64,000 nt of DNA. Origin: Bifidobacterium primatium. GTDB taxonomy: Bacteria; Actinomycetota; Actinomycetes; Actinomycetales; Bifidobacteriaceae. Shown in pieces: positions 18,546-27,632 of this stretch (positions are counted from its first letter, which is position 1; the number at the start of each line of letters is the position of its first letter). Location: contig NZ_PEBI01000002.1 of assembly GCF_002802875.1 (NCBI RefSeq), positions 323,353-387,352 of the forward strand, written 5' to 3'. The translations under genes were made by a program, and so were the position numbers. A model generated the notes under the pieces. It was not told the origin of the DNA and made no database searches. It was given only the letters and a program-made list of their open reading frames with translations.

Positions 18546-19967
18546 ATGGAAGATAAGTACTGCCGTTTCTGCGGGGCGTTGCTGCCGGAAGGAGCCCTGT
18601 TCTGCACCAAGTGCGGAAAGTCGACGGCAGTGGAGAACGACGATAAGGAATCCCATATCGAGCCTGATGGGGAAAAAGACCAAGGTGGGCATGATGTCGC
18701 AGGTGAAGCGGCCCATAATGCCGATACTGATGACCCACATTGGTGGAACCGCTCGGATAATCAGGACAATCAGAGGCCTGAGACGGTTCGAGAACAGCGG
18801 TCGGTTCAGCGGAAACAGAAGTGGGATCGCAAGCGCATCATCGTGATAGCCGTAGCGGCATTGCTGGCGCTGTTTATCGTCGTTACGGGCATCTTGTGGC
18901 CCAAGATGTTCCCTAAGGAGTTTCCTGCTGGTATCAATACCTATGCGGTTAAAGGAGAGTCTTATTATCAGTGGAAACGTAAGCTTCCCCATGTGGCAAA
19001 GGTAGTTGATGAATGTCATCAATATGGCTATACCGGCGAACTCACCTCGTCCACTCAACTTGACTCTGTTCTTTTCATGCCGAAATCGGACAGGCTTCTC
19101 ATTACCTATGATTGGGGCTTATCTCTCGATAGCGGAGACATCAGTGCATATGGTGAGAGTACCGAAAAAGCAATGAACTGCATGACAGACGCCCTTGGAT
19201 ACCAAGGGAATCTATCCGCTATGCTTGATGAATTTGCTCAGGATAATAAAAAAACCGATGGAATCGAGAGCCTTGACGAGGTGTCTCCCCGTGCTTTGAC
19301 CAATAACGTTGCGGCGCGATGCATGTGGACCATTGGGGATGCGGATACATCGATTCAGGGGATGGGCCGTTTTCTGTGTGCTCTGACTGAGGAGAAAGTA
19401 TCTGACAGTTCTTCTGATACGGCTTCGAGTGGTGATTCCTCCTCTGAGAGATCAGAACAAAACCGCAGGAGTGAGAGCCGAACGTCGGACGATGATTTCG
19501 CTGATTTGTGGAAGACGACCGTGGATGACAACGACTGGTCGAAAATCGCGGGGGACTATTGCCGGGCGGATGGCGTATGCGTCCATATCGCAAAGAACGA
19601 TTTCTACGACCCGAATACCTATGAGGGAACTCCGGGAACATTGAGTTTTACTGCCGGGGATTCCTCTTCCAATCCATTGCCGAACGGTCAGTCCCAAGTC
19701 GAACTCGGTTTCCAGTATCAAACCAAGCAGACCATGCCGCCGAGTCCGGAACCGTTTCCGATGTTCGCCGGTTGTCAGGGGTCGGCGGGTTGTGATCAAG
19801 GTTCTCAGGAAGGTGTCTTTTTTGTGATGCCCGGAGTCGATATGCAGTATTTCCAGCGGTTCTCCATTGACTCAAACAATCCTCCTGATAATTCCCGTGA
19901 TTATCTGGTTATCGGCCATCCGGGAGAAACAACCATATCCGACCAATCGGTGTTCTATCGGAAGTGA
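18546..19967 (+). CDS. Membrane protein with N-terminal zinc ribbon (paralogue 1)
   Basis: 473 residues. Cys6/Cys9 and Cys20/Cys23 (YCRFCG ... FCTKCG) form a zinc ribbon of the zinc-ribbon_2 type. A charged linker carries a conserved DPHWWNRSD (residues 63-71). A single membrane helix lies at about 97-118 (RIIVIAVAALLALFIVVTGILW). The remaining ~350 residues should be extracytoplasmic and include several cysteines and a Ser-rich linker near residue 280-310. The zinc ribbon would then be cytoplasmic. Function is unknown. It shares the whole N-terminal plan with the next gene and is notably less GC-rich than the housekeeping genes. Confidence 0.75.
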   Translation: MEDKYCRFCGALLPEGALFCTKCGKSTAVENDDKESHIEPDGEKDQGGHDVAGEAAHNADTDDPHWWNRSDNQDNQRPETVREQRSVQRKQKWDRKRIIVIAVAALLALFIVVTGILWPKMFPKEFPAGINTYAVKGESYYQWKRKLPHVAKVVDECHQYGYTGELTSSTQLDSVLFMPKSDRLLITYDWGLSLDSGDISAYGESTEKAMNCMTDALGYQGNLSAMLDEFAQDNKKTDGIESLDEVSPRALTNNVAARCMWTIGDADTSIQGMGRFLCALTEEKVSDSSSDTASSGDSSSERSEQNRRSESRTSDDDFADLWKTTVDDNDWSKIAGDYCRADGVCVHIAKNDFYDPNTYEGTPGTLSFTAGDSSSNPLPNGQSQVELGFQYQTKQTMPPSPEPFPMFAGCQGSAGCDQGSQEGVFFVMPGVDMQYFQRFSIDSNNPPDNSRDYLVIGHPGETTISDQSVFYRK

Positions 19968-19973
19968 TCAATC

Positions 19974-21215
19974 ATGTTCTGTCATAAGTGCGGTGCTCGG
20001 ATACCGGAGGATTCGCTGTTCTGTCCGAAGTGCGGTGCGAAATTGGCTTCGACTGCGGACAAGACGGAAGCGCGTGATTCGTCCAGTGAGCCAGTAGTGG
20101 AGCAACGGCGGCCTGACAGTGCCGAGGAATTCGATGTCGAGTCGGATGAGAGGAAAGACCAAGGCGGGCATGGCGTCGTAGATGAATCAGCCCGTAATAC
20201 CTCGCGTAATGCCGATGATGCCGAACCACATTGGTGGAACCGTTCGGATGAGCAGGCCGAGCAGGCGGCCGAAGCGGCTCGGGAACGGCGAATGGCTCAA
20301 CAGGAGCAGAAGTGGCATCGCAGGCGTGTCATCGTGATCACCGTGGTTGTGCTGATTGTGATCGCCGTGATCGTCGGTGCGGTGCTAAGTTCCCGTTCGA
20401 CCTCGCAACCCAATAAGAGCCAGGAGTCTTCAGAGATTTCAAACAGTGGGGAGGAATCTGACGAGACTAAGGATCCCAACGATGCATTAGCTGATTCCAC
20501 TGATGATGCGTCGCCCGATGCCACTGGGGAAAGCGCGGATCGGACTTCCTCTCAGACCGACGATCAGGGTCTGCGTGATCTGGCGACATGCGGGCGCCCG
20601 GGGTATTTCGTTCTGACCACGGGCGATGCGGGGAAACCGGTCGCGCGCTTGGAAAACACGGGAACCACCTATACGAGCATGAACGAGTATGTCGATCTTC
20701 GATGCCTGGCGCAGAAACTGGGGTATACGGGGACCAGCCTCGTCCGTGATCTTGGTGATAACGCGTCATGGAACAATTCGATGAATTGGTGGTATGCGTC
20801 GGATGGAGATGAATTCAATGATGACGATGACGGTGCCTATCGCAAGGAATACAGCACACCCAAACGGATTGGTGACGATACCTATAGGGTCAAGTGCTTC
20901 GACGAGAATCATCGTTCCATCTGCGATTTCTATATGACGGGCAATACCCCTACGCCGGCGGAAATGATGAAGGCACAGTATAAGGGCAACTCCAATGCCG
21001 TCGGATACGACCAATACAAGAGCTATAACTGCTTGGCCGGCAATTCAGGGCAATTGACCCCGTGCAGCTCCGTCTATCAGGAGATGGAAAACGGCACGAT
21101 GCAGTATCTGCCGTTTGGTATCGGGAACGCGTCCGACCCCGATGATTACAGCACCTATATTCCGGTGGATACCAACAAGAACGGAGTGATCGACGACGGC
21201 GAAATGGGGGATTAA
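19974..21215 (+). CDS. Membrane protein with N-terminal zinc ribbon (paralogue 2)
   Basis: 413 residues, starting 6 bases after the previous stop. Cys3/Cys6 and Cys17/Cys20 form the zinc ribbon. KDQGGH and PHWWNRSD (about 85-92) are shared with paralogue 1, and a membrane helix lies at about 118-137 (RRRVIVITVVVLIVIAVIVGAVL). The outer part begins with a Ser/Asp/Glu-rich linker and contains cysteines that may form disulfides. Near the C-terminus DTNKNGVIDDGE has every ligand position of an EF-hand calcium loop. The outer domain shows little resemblance to that of paralogue 1. The two genes are probably one operon. Function unknown. Confidence 0.75.
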   Translation: MFCHKCGARIPEDSLFCPKCGAKLASTADKTEARDSSSEPVVEQRRPDSAEEFDVESDERKDQGGHGVVDESARNTSRNADDAEPHWWNRSDEQAEQAAEAARERRMAQQEQKWHRRRVIVITVVVLIVIAVIVGAVLSSRSTSQPNKSQESSEISNSGEESDETKDPNDALADSTDDASPDATGESADRTSSQTDDQGLRDLATCGRPGYFVLTTGDAGKPVARLENTGTTYTSMNEYVDLRCLAQKLGYTGTSLVRDLGDNASWNNSMNWWYASDGDEFNDDDDGAYRKEYSTPKRIGDDTYRVKCFDENHRSICDFYMTGNTPTPAEMMKAQYKGNSNAVGYDQYKSYNCLAGNSGQLTPCSSVYQEMENGTMQYLPFGIGNASDPDDYSTYIPVDTNKNGVIDDGEMGD

Positions 21216-21385
21216 GAGGCATTGAGCGGAAGAAGGCGATCGCTGTTCGACAATACGAGTAACCACATTATTACGGATATCCCGTTGCTTACGCTGCGGC
21301 ATACCAAGTCAGGAGATCATTTCATGGTGGAAATGATTCGATGGACCCATGGATCCGAGTGAGTGGACCCACTATTCCGAGGGGA

Positions 21386-22393
21386 TTACTTGAGCAGGGC
21401 GGATTCGAGGGCGGGGTAGCCGAGGTCGATGGCCTGCAGGATGTGGGCGCTGATGAGCGAGGATACGGTCGTCAGCGAGGCGCGTTCCTTGGCGCTGATT
21501 GCGGAGGAGCCGGCGGTCGTGGAACTGGCTGCGGAGGAACCGGTCCCGGAAGCGTCGGCTGAAGAGCTGCCGGCGGAGTCGGTAGTCGAAGAGTTCGAGC
21601 TCGAAGAGGCGTCGTCATCGCCGTCGGCGGCGTCCACGGCGGCCATGGCGTTGAGCTGTTCGACCGCGCAGTTCATTTCGATGACGGCGGAGGTGGCGGC
21701 GGTCAGTCCGGTATCGGGGTCGGTGCTCGTCGCCGGATTATTGACGACGGACTTGATGGAATAGATCTTCTGGCGGGGGTCCTTCTCGTGTTTGACAGCC
21801 GTGGCGAGAATCTGCGCGTTCGTCTTGCGCTGGTTGCTGAGCTGATACAGCGTGGCGTCGGCGTTGTTCCTCGCCGCGAGGATCTCGTAGCCGAATCCGG
21901 CGCGGTCCTCGGCGAGACTCAGCGTGGCTGCCGCGTCGGTGTCGATGCTCAGCGTGGTGCCGGAGGCGACCTGCGCTGCGGGGGAGTCCATCACCTTCGA
22001 GACGTCCTTGATATGCAGTTGCGAGGCAAGGGTCGTGGCGGCATGCGTCGCCATGGCACTGCGCACGGTGCCTTCGGCGAACCGCTGCGGGCAGTCCGCG
22101 GCCACGTTCCGCCAGTCATGCTGGGCGGCCGCAGCGGAGAGCAGACGAATGGAGGAGGGCATGCCTTCCTGATACTGCCTGGTATGCCTCGTCGCCAACG
22201 TAAGTGCCTGCTCGCAGGGGCTCAGTTCGGAGTCATCGGTGCCCTGGCCGCTCAGACCGATCGCGTGGGCCGGCACGCAGAAGGCGAACAAGCTGATGAC
22301 GGCCATCAGCGCCGCGAACAGCGGGAGCGGGAATGATGCGCGTCGCGTGGAACGGTTGACGTCGGATTCGCCCTGAGCGCATAGTGTCTGCAT
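21386..22393 (-). CDS. Secreted protein of unknown function
   Basis: 335 residues on the minus strand. A basic N-terminus and hydrophobic stretch (LPLFAALMAVISLFAFCVPAHA) form a Sec signal peptide, probably cut after AHA. The mature part is helical, with two cysteines in its N-terminal third (SPCEQAL and AADCPQRF) and one later (EMNCAVEQL). A Ser/Ala/Thr/Asp-rich low-complexity stretch of ~55 residues follows, then a helical C-terminus with no cell-wall anchor. No family was recognised. It faces away from nusA, and the two -10 regions may overlap around TAGACTAGTAG (22401-22411). Confidence 0.7.
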   Translation of the reverse strand: MQTLCAQGESDVNRSTRRASFPLPLFAALMAVISLFAFCVPAHAIGLSGQGTDDSELSPCEQALTLATRHTRQYQEGMPSSIRLLSAAAAQHDWRNVAADCPQRFAEGTVRSAMATHAATTLASQLHIKDVSKVMDSPAAQVASGTTLSIDTDAAATLSLAEDRAGFGYEILAARNNADATLYQLSNQRKTNAQILATAVKHEKDPRQKIYSIKSVVNNPATSTDPDTGLTAATSAVIEMNCAVEQLNAMAAVDAADGDDDASSSSNSSTTDSAGSSSADASGTGSSAASSTTAGSSAISAKERASLTTVSSLISAHILQAIDLGYPALESALLK

Positions 22394-22472
22394 GAATCGT
22401 TAGACTAGTAGCCGTTGCAGACCATTGCGGGCAAGGTGCCCGTGTAATAACTTCATATGGGAGGTCTTTGGC

Positions 22473-23540
22473 ATGGAATTGGACTTGGCTGGCATTCACG
22501 CACTTGCTGCTGAGCAGGGAATAGATGCCGAGACTCTGGATGACGCACTGGCTGAAGCCCTGCGTCTTGCGTACTTGAAAACTCCTCACGCCGCGAAGCA
22601 TGCCCGCGTGGAACTTGATTCCCGCGCCGGAACGTTCACGGTGTGGGCTCAGGATGAGATTCCCCAGGAGCCCACGGAAGAGGATCCGCACCCGCACCCG
22701 GTTCTGGGTGAGGAATATGACGACACCCCCCGTGATTTCGGACGTCTTGCCGCCGCCACGGCCCGTCAGGTCATTTCCCAGCTGTTCCGTCGCGCCGCCG
22801 ATGAAAAGGTGTTCGGCGCGTTCTCGGGCCAGAAGGGCAACCTGATCACCGGCATCGTGCAGCAGGACGCCAAGGACCCGGGCAACGTGCACATCGCCGT
22901 CGGCGACGTCGAGGCCATCCTGCCGCGTCGCGAGCAGGTGCCGGGCGAGCGCTACCGCCACGGCGAGCGCCTGCGTGTGTATGTGGTGAACGTCTCCCGC
23001 GGCCTCAAGGGCCCGGAGGTCATCGTTTCTCGTTCGCATCCGGAGCTGGTCCGTCGTCTCTTCGAGCGTGAGGTCCCGGAGTTGTCGAGCGGTGCGGTGT
23101 CCATCATGTCGATCGCGCGCGAGGCCGGTGCCCGCACGAAGATCGCGGTGCGCGCCAACGCGCAGGGCGTCAACCCGAAGGGCGCGCTCATCGGCCCCGG
23201 CGGCTCCCGCGTCCGTGCGGTGATGGAGAACCTCGGCCAGGAGAAGATCGACATCGTCGACTGGTCGGCCGATCCGGCCCAGTTCGTCTCCGCTGCGCTG
23301 TCGCCGGCGCACACCACCGAGGTGAAGGTGGTCAGCGAGAAGAACAAGACGGCCATCGCGTTCATCCATGACGATCAGCTGTCGCTGGGCATCGGCAAGG
23401 AGGGGCAGAACGCCCGTTTGGCCGCTAAGCTCACCGGCTGGAAGATCGGCATCGAGTCCGAGGAGGTGCGTGCCAGGAAGGCCGCCGAGGCCGCGAAGGC
23501 GGCGGAGGCCTCCAAGGACGAGCAGGGTTCCGAGGAGTGA
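22473..23540 (+). CDS. nusA: Transcription termination/antitermination factor NusA
   Basis: 355 residues from the ATG at 22473 ([16 protein letters not shown]), with GGGAGG 8 bases upstream. Domains in order: N-terminal RNA polymerase-binding region, S1 domain (about residues 120-180), and two KH domains (including [28 protein letters not shown] and [22 protein letters not shown]). It lacks the extra C-terminal acidic repeats of proteobacterial NusA, as usual for Gram-positives. The usual upstream partner rimP is absent; a secreted-protein gene diverges instead. A terminator follows. Confidence 0.96.
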   Translation: MELDLAGIHALAAEQGIDAETLDDALAEALRLAYLKTPHAAKHARVELDSRAGTFTVWAQDEIPQEPTEEDPHPHPVLGEEYDDTPRDFGRLAAATARQVISQLFRRAADEKVFGAFSGQKGNLITGIVQQDAKDPGNVHIAVGDVEAILPRREQVPGERYRHGERLRVYVVNVSRGLKGPEVIVSRSHPELVRRLFEREVPELSSGAVSIMSIAREAGARTKIAVRANAQGVNPKGALIGPGGSRVRAVMENLGQEKIDIVDWSADPAQFVSAALSPAHTTEVKVVSEKNKTAIAFIHDDQLSLGIGKEGQNARLAAKLTGWKIGIESEEVRARKAAEAAKAAEASKDEQGSEE

Positions 23541-23546
23541 TTCGTC

Positions 23547-23595
23547 ACGCCGGAGGTGACGTCGTGGACATGCGGCGACACCTCCGGCGTTTTTC
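23547..23595 (+). terminator. Intrinsic terminator after nusA
   Basis: ACGCCGGAGGTG (23547-23558) is perfectly complementary to CACCTCCGGCGT (23579-23590), with a 20-base loop and a TTTTT run at 23590-23594. It separates nusA from infB, which therefore needs its own promoter in the 200 bases before 23797. No ylxR-type gene is present in this gap. Confidence 0.8.
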
Positions 23596-23796
23596 TGGTA
23601 TATGCAATCCATGGGGATGAGTATGCTTGTCTCGGAGTCTGAAAATGCGGGTGTAGTATGCCCACTTTCAGGAAAAGAACGAGGTAACACATCATGGTCG
23701 CACGATGAGACAGCACATGTTTGCCATCAGTGATCAGTGATCGCGCGGGAGTCCGTACGGGAATCGTATACGCGCGGTCGGGAATAGGAGATATTG

Positions 23797-26721
23797 GTGC
23801 CCAAAGCACGCGTATATGAATTGGCCAAGGCGTTTGGCGTAGATAGCAAGACCGTTCTTGACAAGCTCAAGAACATGGGCGAGTTCGTGAAGTCGGCCTC
23901 GTCGACAGTGGAAGCGCCGGTTGTGCGCAAACTCCGGGCGGAATTCCAGCCGTCCAACACCGAGAAGGGCGATGCCAAGAAGCCCCAGTCTCGTCGTCCG
24001 CAGCCGAAGCCGGCTGCAAAGAAGCCTGTTGTATCCGAATCCTCCGCCGCTGCGGCTTCCGCCGCGACCCCCGGTCCGCGTCCTGCGGCTCCGAAGCCGG
24101 GTCATCATGCCGCCGGCGAATCCTCCCATGCCACTCCGCGCAACGCGTTCCACCGCAACGAGCGTGGTGAGCGCGGCGAGCGCGAGACGTCCCGTGACGG
24201 CCAGCGCCAGCATGGCGGCGAGGGCCGTTCCGCCCGTCCGCATCCTCAGGGCGCCCGTCCTTCGGCTCCCCGTCCGGGAGACCGTCGTGGCGGTGGCCGC
24301 AACCATGGCGAGGGCCGTGGCCAGGGCGCACGTCCGCAGAATCCTCGTGGTCCGCGTCCGGGTCAGGGCGCCCAGGGCCAGCAGAACCACGGCGGCGCCA
24401 ATGGCTCCGCCACGCCCCGTCCGCATGCCACCGGCACGCCGCGTCCGGGCAACAATCCGTTCAGCCGCAAGCAGGGCATGAGCGTTCCCACGCCGGGTGA
24501 CATCCCGCGTCCGCATCCGATGGCCCGTCCGACCGTGAACAACGGCCGTGGCGGTCGCCCGGGTCGTCCGGGCCAGGGCGGTCCGCGTCCGGGTGGTCGC
24601 GGAGGTCGTCCGGGTCAGGGCAGGCCGAACCAGTGGGGCCACAGCCGTCCGGGTCAGGGTGCAGGCACCTCCGGCGGCGGTCGTCCCGGCGGCAGCCGTT
24701 TCGGCGGTCCGCGTCCGGGTCAGGGCGGCGGTCCGAACAACGGTCCCCAGAGCGGTGGCGGTCGTCCGGGTGGTCGCGGAGGCCGCGGCGGTACCGCCGG
24801 CGCCTTCGGTCGTCAGGGCGGTAAGTCCTCCAGGGCTCGCAAGCGTCAGCACGCAAGGAGGCAGGAGTTCGAGGAGATGAAGGCACCCGTTATCGGTGGT
24901 GTCCGCATCCCCACCGGTAACGGCCAGACCATCAAGCTTCGTCAGGGCGCCACGCTGGCCGACCTTGCGGAGAAGATCAACGTCAACGCCGCCTCCTTGG
25001 TCACCGTGCTCTTCCACCTGGGCGAGATGGCCACGGCCACGCAGTCCCTGGACGAGTCCACCTTCCAGATCCTCGGCGAGGAGATCGGCTGGAACATCAA
25101 GATCGTGTCCGCCGAAGAGGAGGACAAGGAGCTGCTCCAGCAGTTCGACATCGATCTTGACGAAGAGGAGCTGCAGGACGACGAGGATCTCAAGCCCCGT
25201 CCTCCGGTGGTCACCGTCATGGGCCACGTCGACCACGGTAAGACCCGACTGCTCGACACGATCCGCAAGACCAACGTCATTGCACGCGAGGCCGGCGGCA
25301 TCACGCAGCGCATCGGCGCCTACCAGGTCGCCATCGACCTGAACGGCGAGCACCGCAAGCTCACGTTCCTCGATACCCCTGGCCACGAGGCGTTCACCGC
25401 CATGCGTGCCCGTGGTGCCGAGCTCACCGACGTCGCGATCCTCGTGGTCGCCGCCGACGACGGCGTGATGCCGCAGACGGTCGAGGCCATCAACCACGCC
25501 CAGGCCGCCAACGTGCCGATTGTGGTCGCCGTGAACAAGATCGATAAGCCGGGCGCCAACCCCGAGAAGGTGCGCGGCCAGCTCACCGAGTTCGGCCTGG
25601 TGCCGGAGGAGTACGGCGGCGACACCATGTTCGTCGACATCTCCGCCAAGCAGAACATCAACGTGGACAAGCTCCTCGAAGCCGTGCTGCTTACCGCCGA
25701 CGCGACGCTCGACCTCAGGGCCAACCCCGACATGGACGCCCGTGGCGCCACCGTCGAGGCCCGACTCGACAAGGGTCGCGGCGCCGTGGCCACCGTGCTC
25801 GTCCAGCAGGGCACCCTGCACATCGGCGACGCTATCGTGGCCGGCACCTCGTACGGCCGCGTTCGCGCCATGCTCGACGAGAACGGCCAGCAGATGAAGG
25901 AGGCCACGCCCTCCACCCCGGTGCAGGTGCTTGGCCTCACCTCCGTGCCGACGGCAGGCGACCTCTTCCTCGTCGCCCCCGACGACCGAACCGCCCGCCA
26001 GATCGCCGAGAAGCGTCAGGCCACCGAGCGCGCCGCCCAGCTGGCGAAGCGCCGCAAGGTCGTCTCGCTCGAGAGCCTCAAGGAGCAGTTCGCCAAGTCC
26101 GAGATCGATATGCTCAACATCGTCATCAAGGGCGATTCCTCCGGCTCCGTCGAGGCGCTCGAGGACTCCCTGATGAAGATCGAGGTCTCCGACGAGGTCG
26201 GTATCCAGGTCATCCACCGCGGCGTCGGCGCCATCACGCAGAACGACGTCAACCTCGCCACGGTCGACAAGGCCGTCATCATCGGCTTCAACGTGCGTCC
26301 GAACCGTCAGGTCGCGGACCTCGCCGAACGCGAGGGCGTGGAGATCAAGTACTACTCGATCATCTACAAGGCCATCGAGGACGTCGAGGCATCCCTCAAG
26401 GGCATGCTCAAGCCGGAATACGAGGAGGTCGTCACCTCCCACTCCGAGATCCGCGAGATCTTCCGCTCCTCCAAGTTCGGCAACATCGCCGGCGTCATGG
26501 TGCAGGACGGCGAGGTCAAGCGCGGAACGAAGTGCCGTATCCTGCGCAACGGCGTCGCCACGGTCAACGACCTCGAGATCTCCTCGCTGCGTCGCTTCAA
26601 GGACGACGTCCAGTCGGTCAAGGAAGGCTACGAGGCCGGTATCAACCTCGGCTCCTTCAACGACATCCAGGAAGGCGACATCATCGAGACCTTCGAGATG
26701 CGCGAGGTCGAACGCAAGTAG
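23797..26721 (+). CDS. infB: Translation initiation factor IF-2
   Basis: 974 residues from the GTG at 23797 ([14 protein letters not shown]). AGGAG lies six bases upstream; an in-frame TTG one codon earlier is too close to it. Order: IF2N helical module (residues ~1-50), a ~300-residue Arg/Gly/Pro-rich disordered linker, a second IF2N, the GTPase domain with [16 protein letters not shown] and NKID, then the EF-Tu-like and C-terminal fMet-tRNA-binding domains. IF-2 brings initiator tRNA to the 30S subunit. The long RPG-repeat linker is typical of actinobacterial IF-2. Confidence 0.96.
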   Translation: MPKARVYELAKAFGVDSKTVLDKLKNMGEFVKSASSTVEAPVVRKLRAEFQPSNTEKGDAKKPQSRRPQPKPAAKKPVVSESSAAAASAATPGPRPAAPKPGHHAAGESSHATPRNAFHRNERGERGERETSRDGQRQHGGEGRSARPHPQGARPSAPRPGDRRGGGRNHGEGRGQGARPQNPRGPRPGQGAQGQQNHGGANGSATPRPHATGTPRPGNNPFSRKQGMSVPTPGDIPRPHPMARPTVNNGRGGRPGRPGQGGPRPGGRGGRPGQGRPNQWGHSRPGQGAGTSGGGRPGGSRFGGPRPGQGGGPNNGPQSGGGRPGGRGGRGGTAGAFGRQGGKSSRARKRQHARRQEFEEMKAPVIGGVRIPTGNGQTIKLRQGATLADLAEKINVNAASLVTVLFHLGEMATATQSLDESTFQILGEEIGWNIKIVSAEEEDKELLQQFDIDLDEEELQDDEDLKPRPPVVTVMGHVDHGKTRLLDTIRKTNVIAREAGGITQRIGAYQVAIDLNGEHRKLTFLDTPGHEAFTAMRARGAELTDVAILVVAADDGVMPQTVEAINHAQAANVPIVVAVNKIDKPGANPEKVRGQLTEFGLVPEEYGGDTMFVDISAKQNINVDKLLEAVLLTADATLDLRANPDMDARGATVEARLDKGRGAVATVLVQQGTLHIGDAIVAGTSYGRVRAMLDENGQQMKEATPSTPVQVLGLTSVPTAGDLFLVAPDDRTARQIAEKRQATERAAQLAKRRKVVSLESLKEQFAKSEIDMLNIVIKGDSSGSVEALEDSLMKIEVSDEVGIQVIHRGVGAITQNDVNLATVDKAVIIGFNVRPNRQVADLAEREGVEIKYYSIIYKAIEDVEASLKGMLKPEYEEVVTSHSEIREIFRSSKFGNIAGVMVQDGEVKRGTKCRILRNGVATVNDLEISSLRRFKDDVQSVKEGYEAGINLGSFNDIQEGDIIETFEMREVERK

Positions 26722-26748
26722 TCGATCGGTCGATTCGACCGATTCCTC

Positions 26749-26797
26749 TGGCTCCCCTCTCTGAGGGGAGCTGGCCGCCGAAGGCGGTCTGAGTGAA
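26749..26797 (+). repeat. Interspersed palindromic repeat, copy A
   Basis: It contains TGGCTCCCCTC, a short spacer, GAGGGGAGCTG and then a second small palindrome (GCCGCCGAAGGCGG) ending in CTGAG. The same layout occurs reversed at 26824-26871 and 37894-37945. It lies in the infB-rbfA gap and can fold into two stacked hairpins, so it may act as a terminator. Confidence 0.7.
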
Positions 26798-26823
26798 GGT
26801 GAATATCATCTGATGATGAGGCG

Positions 26824-26871
26824 CCTCCCCTCAGTCGGCGCAGCCGACAGCTCCCCTCCAGAGGGGAGCCA
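26824..26871 (-). repeat. Interspersed palindromic repeat, copy B
   Basis: Read on the minus strand it shares the order TGGCTCCCCTC, GAGGGGAGCTG, TCGGCTGCGCCGA, CTGAGGGGAG with copy A and still more closely with copy C. Copies A and B face each other 26 bases apart, so the whole 26749-26871 block could form one larger fold in the infB-rbfA transcript. Confidence 0.7.
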
Positions 26872-26904
26872 ATTGCATATATAAGACAACGTAAGGAAAT
26901 TCAT

Positions 26905-27432
26905 ATGGCTGGTACCAACCCTCGGGCCGTGCGCATCGCCGGCCTCATCAAGCGTGTGGTCGCGCAGTCCCTCGAAGCCGAGCTGCACGATCCGCGTCTG
27001 TTCGGCGTGACCATCACCGACGTGCGCGTGACCAACGACATGCAGATCGCCCGCATCTTCTGGACGCAGCTCGGAGACGAAGGCAAGGAGAAGGGACAGC
27101 GCAGGCGCGCATCCCAGGCGCTCAACCAGGCCAAGGGCCGTCTGCGTTCGCTCGTCGGGCGCAAGGCCGGACTGCGACTCACCCCCGTGCTCGAGTTCAA
27201 GTACGATGAGGTGCCGGGAGAGGCCACCGAAATCGAGGACATCCTCACCGCCGCCCGCAAGCGCGACGAGGAGCTCGCCAAGGTGCGTGCCACCGCCCAG
27301 TACGCCGGCGACGCCGACCCGTACAAGCATCCCGAGCAGGATGCCGACGGTGACATCGACGATGTCGATGACACCGACATCGAGGAGTACGACGACGATT
27401 ACGACGTCGAGTCGGACGATTCCAAAGCCTGA
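26905..27432 (+). CDS. rbfA: 30S ribosome-binding factor A
   Basis: 175 residues. The KH-like core covers the first ~115 (NPRAVRIAGLIKRVVAQSLEAELHDPRLFGVTITDVRVTNDMQIARIFW ... RLTPVLEFKYDE). A strongly acidic tail (EQDADGDIDDVDDTDIEEYDDDYDVESDDS) follows, longer than in E. coli RbfA. RbfA assists late maturation of the 30S subunit and cold adaptation. An AAGGAA site precedes the ATG. The infB-rbfA-truB-ribF order is widespread. Confidence 0.95.
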   Translation: MAGTNPRAVRIAGLIKRVVAQSLEAELHDPRLFGVTITDVRVTNDMQIARIFWTQLGDEGKEKGQRRRASQALNQAKGRLRSLVGRKAGLRLTPVLEFKYDEVPGEATEIEDILTAARKRDEELAKVRATAQYAGDADPYKHPEQDADGDIDDVDDTDIEEYDDDYDVESDDSKA

Positions 27433-27480
27433 CCCGTCGTCATCGGCGGTATCGTCATTGCCATCGTTCATGGCTTCATG

Positions 27481-27516
27481 ATGAAGAGCCTCCTCCTGCT
27501 GGGGGAGGCTCTTCAT
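27481..27516 (+). terminator. Hairpin after rbfA
   Basis: ATGAAGAGCCTCC (27481-27493) is complementary to GGAGGCTCTTCAT (27504-27516), a 13-bp stem with a 10-base loop. The tract after it (ATTGGC) is not T-rich, so termination may be partial before truB. Confidence 0.6.
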
Positions 27517-27632
27517 ATTGGCAAGTGATTTGCAAAAGGTCCGAAAGATCTGAAAGTATCCTTAAAAACCCGAAAAGGCCCGAATGGCCTGAAACAACGA
27601 CCCGACAGGAGATCGAAGCCGAAGGAGCATTC

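Noticed and set aside
17737-22400. Attachment-site duplication of the tRNA-Ser 3' end
   Set aside because: No second copy of the T-arm and acceptor sequence was found downstream within the accessory block, and no integrase is present.
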